64,000 bases of DNA from CAYSGL01 sp964520985 (lineage in GTDB: Bacteria; Pseudomonadota; Alphaproteobacteria; Micavibrionales; Micavibrionaceae). Made by a program: the position numbers and the translations under genes. The notes under the pieces were generated by a model that searched no databases, was not told the origin of the DNA, and saw nothing but the letters and a program-made list of their open reading frames with translations. Positions 29,864 to 37,611 of this stretch are shown here, piece after piece. The stretch spans positions 1 through 64,000 of the forward strand of contig CAZFPB010000004.1 in NCBI GenBank assembly GCA_964520985.1, in the 5' to 3' direction. The stretch's first letter is position 1. The number at the start of each line of letters is the position of its first letter.

Positions 29864-30061
29864 ATGAATAACGCAGAACAAATTGAAGTTAAGAAGTCTA
29901 AGGGTAAAGGTAAAGAAAAAGTTTACGATTATGAGCGTAAGATGCTCGGCGGTCAAGTCAATTCAGCTTGGGTAGATGATCTAGTTAAAGAGTATGGTAG
30001 TGCAACCAAAGCTATTAACGCTCTTGTTGAAGCTCACCGCAAGGCCAAAGGCTTGCTCTAA
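29864..30061 (+). CDS. Small basic early protein
   Basis: The 65-residue product (MNNAEQIEVKKSKGKGKEKV...) has a Lys-rich start, YDYERKMLGGQVNSAWVDDL and a helix (GSATKAINALVEAHRKAKG). The AAGGGA site is clear. A terminator follows. Confidence 0.65.
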   Translation: MNNAEQIEVKKSKGKGKEKVYDYERKMLGGQVNSAWVDDLVKEYGSATKAINALVEAHRKAKGLL

Positions 30062-30091
30062 GCTATAGTGTTTCCGCTCCATTCCGCTTGT

Positions 30092-30128
30092 GGCTAACTG
30101 ATATAGAAATATATTGGTTAGCCCTTTT
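30092..30128 (+). terminator. Intrinsic terminator
   Basis: GGCTAAC and GTTAGCC form a seven-base stem around an 18-base AT-rich loop, followed by CTTTTAA. It lies 31 bases after the 29864-30061 stop and before the next gene. Confidence 0.65.
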
Positions 30129-30145
30129 AAGCTTGTGAGGTTAGC

Positions 30146-30406
30146 ATGCTTGAGATAACGATAACCACGTACCGCAATTGGAATATGCTTAAGCATGTAT
30201 TTCCTATAGGCGAAGCGACCAATAATGAATATTTATTGTGGATAGACGATCAAATACATAAAGAACAAATTAAAAAAATCAAAAGAGTAAATGAATACTT
30301 AGGCTCGTTATTCTTAGAACATACTAAAACTCATTGTTGTTTTAAATTCGTTTTTAAACCTGCCGATAAACAGAGGTATATACGTTATGGTAAACTTCCA
30401 AGATGA
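30146..30406 (+). CDS. Unknown 86-aa protein
   Basis: The product (MLEITITTYRNWNMLKHVFP...) has a central helical segment (QIHKEQIKKIKRVNEYLG) and beta-rich ends (FKFVFKPADKQRYIRYG). It has a GAGG site and overlaps the next gene by 20 bases. Confidence 0.6.
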   Translation: MLEITITTYRNWNMLKHVFPIGEATNNEYLLWIDDQIHKEQIKKIKRVNEYLGSLFLEHTKTHCCFKFVFKPADKQRYIRYGKLPR

Positions 30407-30584
30407 AGTAAAAGAGCTTTTAAACATCTTTAACGAACGCACCGACGCATATGAACACGTCGCTAAGTATGAATCTTTTAGATCTAAAATGATAAAACTT
30501 CACGGTTATGAGACTTTTAAACTAATACTTAAGCAAGCTGTTAGTTTAGCTAATAGTACTGATTATAAGTTTCAAAAATTTTAA
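30387..30584 (+). CDS. Small helical protein
   Basis: The 65-residue product (MVNFQDEVKELLNIFNERTD...) is amphipathic and helical. It starts inside the end of the previous gene. No motif. Confidence 0.6.
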   Translation: MVNFQDEVKELLNIFNERTDAYEHVAKYESFRSKMIKLHGYETFKLILKQAVSLANSTDYKFQKF

Positions 30585-30593
30585 GAGGTTATA

Positions 30594-30761
30594 ATGTGTT
30601 TTATATGTATTCAAGTTGACACTGGTGCATATACTGAATATGACGCAAGTTTATTGAGTGTATTACACGAGCATACAATAGGAGATAAGCATGCCGATCA
30701 ATTGCGACAAGCACTAAAGCATTATAAAAATCAAGACGATAAAATTTATAATAATGATTAA
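30594..30761 (+). CDS. Small protein with N-terminal Cys pair
   Basis: The 55-residue product starts MCFICIQVDTGAYTEYDASL, with a CxxC that could bind metal, and ends in a charged helix. It has an AAGAGG site and ends two bases before promoter 10. Confidence 0.6.
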   Translation: MCFICIQVDTGAYTEYDASLLSVLHEHTIGDKHADQLRQALKHYKNQDDKIYNND

Positions 30762-30762
30762 C

Positions 30763-30789
30763 TAAAGTTTTTTCTGCTTGTGCCGATAA
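30763..30789 (+). promoter_or_regulatory. FliA-like promoter 10, perfect consensus
   Basis: TAAAGTTT, 11-base spacer, GCCGATAA, then GAGTATTATAAC. Both boxes match the published E. coli FliA consensus at every position. The ATG follows 30 bases later. Confidence 0.9.
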
Positions 30790-30819
30790 GAGTATTATAA
30801 CTTGCTTGAGGTATAAACA

Positions 30820-31185
30820 ATGCGACTATATCCAAAGCACAAAGCGTGGACTATGCAAGTAGAAGACGGAGTTAGTGTTTATAGCTTTAAGCCTAAATCT
30901 AACTGGTCACTATTGTATTTTAAGTATGTATTTTTTCCTATTATTAGTCCTGTGCTTGGCTATTTCGACACTAGAAAAAATGTTACTGAAAACAATCTAA
31001 AGCAAATTATTGATGTTGATGTTGACGGTATTGATCATAGCGACGTGCATGATTTTGCAGATAGTTATATTAGCGCCGCTGTATGGGAACGTTCCTTGCT
31101 CCCTTTGACAGAGACTCAACTTGAGCAACTTAACTCTAATCACAATAGCTTTGTGTATGAAAAAATTCTTGAAAGGTTGTTTTGA
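30820..31185 (+). CDS. Unknown 121-aa early protein
   Basis: The product has a basic start (MRLYPKHKAWTMQVEDGVSV), a hydrophobic segment (WSLLYFKYVFFPIISPVLGY) that could be a membrane helix, and an acidic C-domain (DVDVDGIDHSDVHDFAD). Its place directly behind the best promoter suggests high early expression. Confidence 0.65.
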   Translation: MRLYPKHKAWTMQVEDGVSVYSFKPKSNWSLLYFKYVFFPIISPVLGYFDTRKNVTENNLKQIIDVDVDGIDHSDVHDFADSYISAAVWERSLLPLTETQLEQLNSNHNSFVYEKILERLF

Positions 31186-31187
31186 TT

Positions 31188-31379
31188 ATGAATATCAAAC
31201 TAACTATTGAAGTTTATAGAATGATTATTGTTAGACTTTCAAGTCAACTAGTAGAATTGGCTTATCAAACTAGTAATATCGAAGCGTTTAATAAATTGTT
31301 TGACGAAATTCAAGAAAACAAACAACGTCTAGACGTATTAGAGCGAGAGTATTTTGAACAGAGTAAAAAAATATCTTAA
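31188..31379 (+). CDS. Small helical protein
   Basis: The ATG at 31188 has an AAGG site. The 63-residue product is helical (MNIKLTIEVYRMIIVRLSSQ...) with a long charged coiled coil (IQENKQRLDVLEREYFEQS). Function unknown. Confidence 0.6.
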   Translation: MNIKLTIEVYRMIIVRLSSQLVELAYQTSNIEAFNKLFDEIQENKQRLDVLEREYFEQSKKIS

Positions 31380-31423
31380 GAACAAACCGGTAACTAAATC
31401 ACACAAGCTTGAGGATTAATCAA

Positions 31424-31969
31424 ATGAACAAAACAAAAGCAATTATCAAGGCTTTGACTTCCTTCGACATTACTGGTATTTTTGCTTTTGAGGCCGAAAC
31501 TGAAGTCAAAACACTTAAGAAAAGTCGACTCACTTCCCAACCGACGCCAGACGTATTGCTTAACGTTAAAAAACTATTGGCCGCTACTGTTTCACTAGGT
31601 AATGATTATGAAACTGCCGTGAATAATCGCCGGATTAAGGAAGGTAGTGAGGCTAATTTCGAAGCCAAAGAATCTTACTGTGAGCCTGTAGGCGATAACA
31701 ATATCGTCTTTAAGCATAAAGATAAAGAGCAATTCTATTTGAGAGTTTATCCTAATCTTTGTAAATCCTTTCATACTAGTGTTTCATTTGTCTCTGCTAA
31801 TGGCCAAACTTGGACAGAGCAAGAATTCTATAAGCAATTCAGTGAGTATTTGCCTGCTCCAAGCAAGTCTGGAAGTACTCAAGGCTTGAATGATCCAATT
31901 CAAGTTAGAAACTATAAACTTGAAAATATTCGAAAGCTTAAGCGTGGAAGTTTTTTGCTCGTCGCTTAA
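31424..31969 (+). CDS. Unknown 181-aa early protein
   Basis: The ATG at 31424 follows TTGAGG. The product (MNKTKAIIKALTSFDITGIF...) has a Lys-rich N-half and a beta-rich C-half (QFYLRVYPNLCKSFHTSVSF) and ends RKLKRGSFLLVA. The RxxK...FLL end looks like a conserved terminal strand. No family recognised. Confidence 0.65.
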   Translation: MNKTKAIIKALTSFDITGIFAFEAETEVKTLKKSRLTSQPTPDVLLNVKKLLAATVSLGNDYETAVNNRRIKEGSEANFEAKESYCEPVGDNNIVFKHKDKEQFYLRVYPNLCKSFHTSVSFVSANGQTWTEQEFYKQFSEYLPAPSKSGSTQGLNDPIQVRNYKLENIRKLKRGSFLLVA

Positions 31970-31978
31970 AAATAATTC

Positions 31979-32005
31979 TAAAGTTTTTTGAGATTATACC
32001 GATAA
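31979..32005 (+). promoter_or_regulatory. FliA-like promoter 11
   Basis: TAAAGTTT, 11-base spacer, ACCGATAA, then GAGTTAAGT. It drives the 32048 gene and probably rIIA and rIIB after it. The initially transcribed sequence departs from the TATTATAA of the others. Confidence 0.75.
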
Positions 32006-32047
32006 GAGTTAAGTAAGCCGGACGGATTAAACAAATGGAGTCTCGCC

Positions 32048-32737
32048 GTGAGTCTGCTAACAATGGCTAACCAAAACTCCAAGACTGCTAAAAACAGTCA
32101 ATTCCAAAATTACCTTTCCGCAATCCTTCACCTTGCTCCGTTTAATCTGTCCGGCATTAACGTCTGTCCTGCGGCTTCCAAAGGTTGTGCCATGGCTTGC
32201 TTGAACACTGCCGGCCGTGGTCGGTTTGATAACGTTCAAGAAGCCAGAATTAGAAAAACTAAGCTGTTCTTCGGGCAAAGGGATTTATTCTTTACAATGC
32301 TTTTGCGAGATATAGATTCACTCTGTCGCAAAGCTGCAAAACAAAATCAAATACCAGTCTTGAGACTGAATGGAACTTCAGATATAGATTGGGAAAATAT
32401 AGAAGTGTTCGGCGGAATGAATATATTTGACCTATATAAAGACGCTCAATTTTATGACTATACCAAACGGCCGGACAGAGTATTGAATAACGATTATCCT
32501 AATTATCATTTAACTTTCAGCATGAGTGAAGTAAATGAAACCATAGCTAAAAGAATTCTTAAAGCTGGTTTTAACGTTGCTACTGTATTTCGAGATATAC
32601 CTGAAGTTTATCAAGGTTTCAAAGTGTTAAACGGCGATGATCATGACTTAAGATTTCTGGAAGGCAATCAAGGTTTGATCATTGGTTTGACTGCTAAAGG
32701 TAAAGCTAAAAACGATATTACAGGCTTTGTTAAATAA
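32048..32737 (+). CDS. Conserved phage protein of the NVCP..GC..CL type
   Basis: GTG 32048 is seven bases from GGAG; an ATG 15 bases later is the alternative. The 229-residue product has SGINVCPAASKGCAMACLNT, a Cys cluster near the N-terminus, then VLRLNGTSDIDWE, FYDYTKRP and YHLTFSMSE. This pattern is known from a conserved phage family (DUF7227-like, from memory). The Cys cluster and alpha/beta layout could hold an Fe-S cluster or zinc; the reaction is unknown. Confidence 0.75.
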   Translation: MSLLTMANQNSKTAKNSQFQNYLSAILHLAPFNLSGINVCPAASKGCAMACLNTAGRGRFDNVQEARIRKTKLFFGQRDLFFTMLLRDIDSLCRKAAKQNQIPVLRLNGTSDIDWENIEVFGGMNIFDLYKDAQFYDYTKRPDRVLNNDYPNYHLTFSMSEVNETIAKRILKAGFNVATVFRDIPEVYQGFKVLNGDDHDLRFLEGNQGLIIGLTAKGKAKNDITGFVK

Positions 32738-32750
32738 GGGAGTAACTCTC

Positions 32751-34796
32751 ATGGCTAATATGAATCTAGGACTAGGCTTCGGCGACGCTCAAGCAAGCCA
32801 ACAGTTTCAGCGTCAAAGCTTTGGTATTGCGGATATGAGTATTGTTATTAATCTATTGACTAAACTTTATGGCCGACCAAAGCAGACTATTACTCAAGAG
32901 TATATTTCTAATGCTCGTGACGCTAATAGGGAATCAGGTTCAAAGCGTCCTATTGAAATTGACGTTCCTACTCATTTTAATCCTATTTTGAGTATTCGAG
33001 ACTTCGGGCCTAGTCTGTCTCCAGAACGCATAGAAAATGTATTTCTGCTCTATGGAGCAAGCACTAAAAGAACAGACGATAACCAAGCCGGCGGCTTTGG
33101 TATTGGAGCTAAATCCGCATGGGCATATGTTGACAGTTTCACAATCGTTACGTTTTTGAATGGTATTAAAAGAGTTTACGTCGCTCATAAATCTAACAGT
33201 AATGGTAATTTGGATAGAATTTCCGAAGAAAAAACCACTGAACCAAACGGAACTCTTATTCAAATTCCAGTTAAGCCGGCAGATGTTAAAGACTTTAAAC
33301 GAGCCGTTCTTAGGACTGTGTTCTTTTGGGCAGACGCTGAAAAACCAATTCTAAACAACTTTGATCCTGCCGATCTAGTTGAGTATAAAGAGCACCAGGA
33401 AAAAACTAAGATTAATGATAGTTTTTCATTGTATAGAAAATTGCCAAGTTATGTTTCAGGCTATAATGGAATAAGCTTGCTTGTTATCGACGGTATTCCT
33501 TATGAAGTAAAAGACGGTAATTTGGCCGACGCCTTAGACAAAGTTTATCACCGTTGTCGTAATTATAAAGTATTTAACGCTAAAAACGGCCAATTTCACA
33601 TTGCGCCTAACCGTGAAGATTTGATTACGGACGACCACAATAAGAATCTACTTAAAGCTATTTCAAGTAAAACTCATAAAGATATTGATTTGTTTATTCA
33701 AAATAAAATGACACAAGCCAACAATATTCCGGATTCGATTGCTTGTTATGTAGAATTGAATAAAGATTTTATTCACGACGCTGAATATAAAGGTTACGCT
33801 TTTTACAGAAATCAAATTAAACCTAAAGCAATTGACAAAGCTTTTGTGATGTACGAATCTCATTGGTCTAGACGTTCACAGCAACACAGTATGCGAAAGT
33901 CTGAATCATCTTATCTGTCTTTTAATATGTACGCCGATAAGTTGTACTATATTGACGACAGTATTAAAGATGAAAAAGTCACAAGACTTAACTATAGAAT
34001 TAGGAAACTATGGGAAAAACTTGCTACTAGTAGAATTGCTATTGTTTCCGACGCTAAGTTGATTGCAGACTTGAAAGCGAAACCTTTAAGCTCTGTGGAT
34101 ATTAGTGATTATAAAATCGTTAGAACACAGTCTAAAGCCGCTAAGGTTGTAAAGAAGCAATTCTGTGCTCATTATTATAACCACGGGCGTCTTAATCCGA
34201 CTCAAATAGAAGTAAAAGATATTAACAGTAAACAAGTTTACGCTCTATTGACAGACAAACGTTACGACAATAGAAATAGTGACGATTTGATTAAATATAT
34301 GAATTTTATCGGACAGACATTTTTCTTTATTGCGCCAGGTAGTTTAGATAATATTAAAGACAATAACAATTTCGTTCATATAGACGAATGGGTAAAAACT
34401 CATGTACCTGAAAACAATTTGATTCTAAACGAAATTAAAGAACGTCTATTTAAGGATATTACTACATCTATAGGTAACTTGCTTCGTTGTACTGATAAGA
34501 TTAAAAACAAGACTTTGTCTAATTTGATTAAATTTTTGAGTACTGAACATAACAATGATAAGAATTGGAAAACTTATAGTTATACTTATAGTCTACCTAA
34601 AGAATTCAAACAGCATATAGAAATTCATGCGGAATATAAGAAATTGAAAGAAGTTTTAAAGGATCCTAAAAAATATGCCAGAAATATGGAAAAAACTATT
34701 CCATTGGCTATGACTGTGGGTTATCTTGGACTAAAGCAAGCTGATTTATGTGATCATATTGCTAAGTATATTAATGCTAATTACAAAGGGGTTTAA
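32751..34796 (+). CDS. rIIA: RIIA-like GHKL ATPase
   Basis: The ATG at 32751 follows AAGGGAG. The 681-residue protein has a GHKL/Bergerat ATPase head: EYISNARDAN (N box), IRDFGPSLSPE (G1) and GGFGIGAKS (G2). It is followed directly by an rIIB homologue, as in T4. T4 RIIA/B act at the membrane in lysis inhibition and exclusion of other phages. The C-terminal 400 residues are diverged and of unknown fold. Confidence 0.85.
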   Translation: MANMNLGLGFGDAQASQQFQRQSFGIADMSIVINLLTKLYGRPKQTITQEYISNARDANRESGSKRPIEIDVPTHFNPILSIRDFGPSLSPERIENVFLLYGASTKRTDDNQAGGFGIGAKSAWAYVDSFTIVTFLNGIKRVYVAHKSNSNGNLDRISEEKTTEPNGTLIQIPVKPADVKDFKRAVLRTVFFWADAEKPILNNFDPADLVEYKEHQEKTKINDSFSLYRKLPSYVSGYNGISLLVIDGIPYEVKDGNLADALDKVYHRCRNYKVFNAKNGQFHIAPNREDLITDDHNKNLLKAISSKTHKDIDLFIQNKMTQANNIPDSIACYVELNKDFIHDAEYKGYAFYRNQIKPKAIDKAFVMYESHWSRRSQQHSMRKSESSYLSFNMYADKLYYIDDSIKDEKVTRLNYRIRKLWEKLATSRIAIVSDAKLIADLKAKPLSSVDISDYKIVRTQSKAAKVVKKQFCAHYYNHGRLNPTQIEVKDINSKQVYALLTDKRYDNRNSDDLIKYMNFIGQTFFFIAPGSLDNIKDNNNFVHIDEWVKTHVPENNLILNEIKERLFKDITTSIGNLLRCTDKIKNKTLSNLIKFLSTEHNNDKNWKTYSYTYSLPKEFKQHIEIHAEYKKLKEVLKDPKKYARNMEKTIPLAMTVGYLGLKQADLCDHIAKYINANYKGV

Positions 34797-34799
34797 GTT

Positions 34800-35771
34800 A
34801 TGTTGAACGTTAATTATCTTATTCTTAATGATTCGTTGGTTGTTAATTTTAATGGCGAAACTCATAATGTTATTAAAGGCGACGGACGCTATAGTGATAT
34901 TGTAGAGGCTATTAAAAACGGCGAGCTCGATAAGATTCCTAGTCTTATTAGTGTCGTAGATAAATTTTCTAATGTTCCAGGTTTGGTAATCAAAAACAAT
35001 AACGTATACCTAGATGGCATTATTTTGGAAGGTGTTATTGCTGAAAGGATTTTGCAATTCAGCGAAGCTCAATTGCCTTATGAGCCTTTGATTTTGTTCG
35101 CTCGAAAGCTTCGAATGAATCCTAGTTTTAATAGTCGCCAGATGCTCTATAAATTCCTAGAGCACAATGGCCACCCTATTACACCAGCTGGTAATTTTAT
35201 CGCATACCGGGGCGTAACAGAGGACTTTAAAGACAAACATACCAAAACCTTTGATAATAGCATTGGTGCGGTTTGTTCTATGCCTAGAGATTCTGTTGAC
35301 GACAATCCAAATAATACTTGTTCAAACGGATTGCACGTTGCCTGCTATGATTATGCGAAAGGCTTCGCTCCAGTACTAGTTGAAGTTGAAGTTAATCCTA
35401 TTGACGTCGTCGCCGTTCCTACTGATTACAATGGAACTAAGATGCGTGTTTGCAAATTTAAGGTTGTTAACCTTTGTAAATCCGTTCGCAATGAGCCTTT
35501 GTATACTGATTCAGAGCATACTGAAACTGTGATTGATTCTGAAGAAACAGACGATAGTGAATGGGTTGAATTGAATCTTGTTAGTTCTTCCGTTGTAAAC
35601 AAAGCGATTTACAATCCAACAACTATGGAATTGCAAGTCAATCTGAACAACGGCAATTATCGTTACTTCGATGTTGAACAAAGTGTTATTGACGATTGGG
35701 AAAACGCAAGTTCTGCCGGTGGTTATTACGCTAATCACATTGTTCACCAATACAGTTACGAAGCGATTTAA
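34800..35771 (+). CDS. rIIB: RIIB-like protein fused to a KTSC domain
   Basis: The 323-residue protein has the RIIB core, including FIAYRGVTEDF, CSNGLHVACYDYAKGF and VAVPTDYNGTKMRVCKFKVV. The last 65 residues form a separate KTSC-type domain (SSSVVNKAIYNPTTMELQV, then YRYFDVEQSVI and SAGGYYANHIV), joined by an acidic linker. It starts three bases after rIIA. KTSC domains occur as stand-alone or lysyl-tRNA synthetase-linked units; their role here is unknown. Confidence 0.85.
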   Translation: MLNVNYLILNDSLVVNFNGETHNVIKGDGRYSDIVEAIKNGELDKIPSLISVVDKFSNVPGLVIKNNNVYLDGIILEGVIAERILQFSEAQLPYEPLILFARKLRMNPSFNSRQMLYKFLEHNGHPITPAGNFIAYRGVTEDFKDKHTKTFDNSIGAVCSMPRDSVDDNPNNTCSNGLHVACYDYAKGFAPVLVEVEVNPIDVVAVPTDYNGTKMRVCKFKVVNLCKSVRNEPLYTDSEHTETVIDSEETDDSEWVELNLVSSSVVNKAIYNPTTMELQVNLNNGNYRYFDVEQSVIDDWENASSAGGYYANHIVHQYSYEAI

Positions 35772-35791
35772 TCATTAATTTCTAATGAAAG

Positions 35792-35809
35792 GGGTTCAAG
35801 GATGAACCC
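35792..35809 (+). repeat. Short perfect hairpin after rIIB
   Basis: GGGTTCA and TGAACCC flank AGGA with a seven-base stem, but no T run follows. A nine-residue frame (MNPFNKNEI) begins inside it at 35802 and overlaps the next gene's start. It could be a weak terminator or mask a ribosome site. Confidence 0.4.
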
Positions 35810-35820
35810 ATTTAACAAAA

Positions 35821-36051
35821 ATGAAATTTAAATTAAACGATTTATTCGTGTATTGCGAAAACAATTCAGCGTTTGTCGGTAGAATTAAAAATATAGATGA
35901 TTATAGTTGGCATGAGTATGAAGTTTTGCATGGCGAACAACCTAAGGCTTTTGTAAATCCTTTAAAAGGTGTTTTTCAAACAAATTCTAAGGTGTGGGAA
36001 AGAGCTTTTGTAGTTGTTGACCTTGAAATAATAAAGTTGTTATACTTATGA
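35821..36051 (+). CDS. LLY-tail protein, type I, plus strand
   Basis: The 76-residue product begins MKFKLNDLFVYCENNSAF and ends DLEIIKLLYL. Tyr is TAC and the ATG of the next gene sits in the TTATGA that follows, so the nesting uses the terminal Leu codon. This shows the tail survives with different codons. Confidence 0.8.
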   Translation: MKFKLNDLFVYCENNSAFVGRIKNIDDYSWHEYEVLHGEQPKAFVNPLKGVFQTNSKVWERAFVVVDLEIIKLLYL

Positions 36052-36317
36052 AATTTAAAGTCGGCGATAGATTTATATGGACCAGAGGAGTGAGACTGCA
36101 AAACGGAAATTTCGAAGCAATTGATAATAAACATACCATAGGCCAAATAACTAGAATAGAAAAACGCTGGTATTATTACGTGGTATTAAGTACTAATAAA
36201 GAATGGGAATATACAGGCGAAGAATCTGGATTTGGAGTAGATTCTATGGCTGCAAATACCGCAAGATTAATACTAAGTGATTCTGATCTAGAATGTATAA
36301 AAGAGTTATACTTATGA
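36048..36317 (+). CDS. LLY-tail protein, type I, ELYL variant
   Basis: The 89-residue product begins MKFKVGDRFIWTRGVRLQ and ends DLECIKELYL. Its first eight residues are almost identical to those of its neighbour (MKFKLNDLF), supporting a recent duplication. It overlaps both neighbours by four bases. Confidence 0.8.
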   Translation: MKFKVGDRFIWTRGVRLQNGNFEAIDNKHTIGQITRIEKRWYYYVVLSTNKEWEYTGEESGFGVDSMAANTARLILSDSDLECIKELYL

Positions 36318-36730
36318 AACATATTTTAATAGCTTGCTTTCTATTCTTTAACGCTTCCAAAGCTAATGCTTGGAATCTAGGCTTAAGTAAAAGTAAAGCT
36401 TTTAATCTTGACGAATCTTACGTTGAATGGCGCAAGTATGAAAATTGGCGCAACTTAAATACTCCAGGTAAAGACGATTGGGATTGGACAGCTGAATTTC
36501 ATAATACTGTGAGCCTGTGGAATAGGTTGTATTGGAAAAGCAATTACCATATGAGTATGGATAGTACTCAAATTAGGTACGTTGGGTTAGAGTATTACTT
36601 AGGTTTAAAGTTGACAAACTGGATGCATGCTATTAAATATCATCACAGTCAGCATTGTGCTGATTTAGATTGTGGGCAATGGCCGGTAGAAGACAGTTAC
36701 GGAGCTCGCTTAATCTTTAAAGGATTCTAA
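36314..36730 (+). CDS. Exported protein with YHHSQH motif
   Basis: The ATG at 36314 gives a signal peptide (MKHILIACFLFFNASKANA, cleavage likely after ANA) and a mature part of about 119 residues with alternating aromatic strands (DWDWTAEFHNTVSLWNRLYW), AIKYHHSQHCADLDCG and WPVEDSYGARL. I recall a conserved phage family with the HHSQH and PVED pair. An outer-membrane beta-barrel-like or periplasmic protein is likely; function unknown. Confidence 0.65.
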   Translation: MKHILIACFLFFNASKANAWNLGLSKSKAFNLDESYVEWRKYENWRNLNTPGKDDWDWTAEFHNTVSLWNRLYWKSNYHMSMDSTQIRYVGLEYYLGLKLTNWMHAIKYHHSQHCADLDCGQWPVEDSYGARLIFKGF

Positions 36731-36933
36731 TGAGTAACGTTATAGATCTAACTGCTAAAAGGAAAGAGCTCTCAATTAAAAATCAATTAGTGCGAATGGG
36801 TAGAGAGCCTTTATATGAATCTCATATGAAAGGGACAAACTATAGAAACGATTTTAATACTCGTCTAAAAGACAGCTTAGATAAGATTAACGCTCTAATG
36901 GTTAGCCTTAAAGAAATGGAGAGTAATAAATGA
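36730..36933 (+). CDS. Small basic protein
   Basis: The 67-residue product (MSNVIDLTAKRKELSIKNQL...) is helical and charged and ends LKEMESNK. It overlaps neighbours by one and four bases. Confidence 0.6.
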   Translation: MSNVIDLTAKRKELSIKNQLVRMGREPLYESHMKGTNYRNDFNTRLKDSLDKINALMVSLKEMESNK

Positions 36934-37112
36934 CTAATCCTCGATTTGTTAGACGTCAAATTGCGGCAATAGAAGAACGAATTGAAGAAATTAATTATGA
37001 AATGACTGAGGCTGAAGGCGACGATTATGAAAAATTGAGCGATGAATTATTTGACCTGGAAACAGAACTAGATATTGCTCGAAATGACCTCCAAGCAATG
37101 GAACAATACTAA
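36930..37112 (+). CDS. Small acidic coiled-coil protein
   Basis: The 60-residue product is one long heptad helix (QIAAIEERIEEINYEMTEAE...). Such short coiled coils may act as adaptors. The frame overlaps the previous stop by four bases. Confidence 0.6.
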   Translation: MTNPRFVRRQIAAIEERIEEINYEMTEAEGDDYEKLSDELFDLETELDIARNDLQAMEQY

Positions 37113-37283
37113 ATGAGTGACAAGTACAAACCTTTGAGTAATCCTGGTATGCAAGAAATGGAACGTGTAGTGCTTCAACTTTACTCACAAAAACTGTGCA
37201 CTCGTCAGGATATTGCAGACTTGTCAAAAGTATTGACACAATTGGTAAATGATCTACCTGATTCCCTTGAATATAAACATTGA
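37113..37283 (+). CDS. Small helical protein
   Basis: The 56-residue product (MSDKYKPLSNPGMQEMERVV...) contains LYSQKLCTRQDIADLSKVL, a helix-turn-helix-like segment. It starts directly after the previous stop. Function unknown. Confidence 0.55.
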   Translation: MSDKYKPLSNPGMQEMERVVLQLYSQKLCTRQDIADLSKVLTQLVNDLPDSLEYKH

Positions 37284-37289
37284 TAAGTT

Positions 37290-37305
37290 TGGCACAAGTA
37301 TTGTA
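37290..37305 (+). promoter_or_regulatory. Sigma-54-like element
   Basis: TGGCAC, five bases, TTGTA fits the -24/-12 pattern except that GC at -12 is GT. It sits 41 bases before ATG 37346. A sigma-70-like TTGATA-N18-TATATA overlaps it. Only one can be right and chance is likely. Confidence 0.25.
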
Positions 37306-37345
37306 TATAAGATTGTAGGTTTTGGACTAGACTTTGAGGTTAAAG

Positions 37346-37591
37346 ATGCCGAAGAAAAAACACAACAACAGAATTAACTACGTAGTTATGGTTGCTGATG
37401 AATTTGATTCTAAGCATCCTTCTCTTAAAGAAGCTAGACAATACCGTAGAAGTTTGATTAACCTTAACGAGGTTAAAGGTATTCAGGTTATGATAGACAT
37501 TTATAAAGAGACTTTGTCTCTAAAGAAATTGTCTACTGAAAAATCAGACGATAAAGTTATGGGCACTGTCGATAAAGTTTTTGATTTTTAA
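37346..37591 (+). CDS. Small basic protein before the MoxR gene
   Basis: The ATG at 37346 follows TTTGAGG. The 81-residue product (MPKKKHNNRINYVVMVADEF...) has a basic start and a helical body ending VDKVFDF. It is probably co-transcribed with the MoxR and VWA genes downstream. Confidence 0.6.
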   Translation: MPKKKHNNRINYVVMVADEFDSKHPSLKEARQYRRSLINLNEVKGIQVMIDIYKETLSLKKLSTEKSDDKVMGTVDKVFDF

Positions 37592-37611
37592 TCACAGAAA
37601 GGTCATTGTTA

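Noticed and set aside
33930..33943. GCCGATAA inside rIIA
   Set aside because: No TAAAGTTT-type box 11 bases upstream and it codes for ADK in a conserved gene.
35792..35809. tRNA T-arm-like GGTTCAAGG
   Set aside because: No acceptor or anticodon stem fits around it; it is a simple seven-base hairpin.
37284..37345. Sigma-54 control of the MoxR module
   Set aside because: The -12 GC is GT, no enhancer site is visible and a sigma-70-like pair overlaps; kept only as a low-confidence feature.
37554..37579. TAAAGTTA near TCGATAA before the MoxR gene
   Set aside because: The spacer is 8 bases, not 11, and the boxes lie within the coding sequence.
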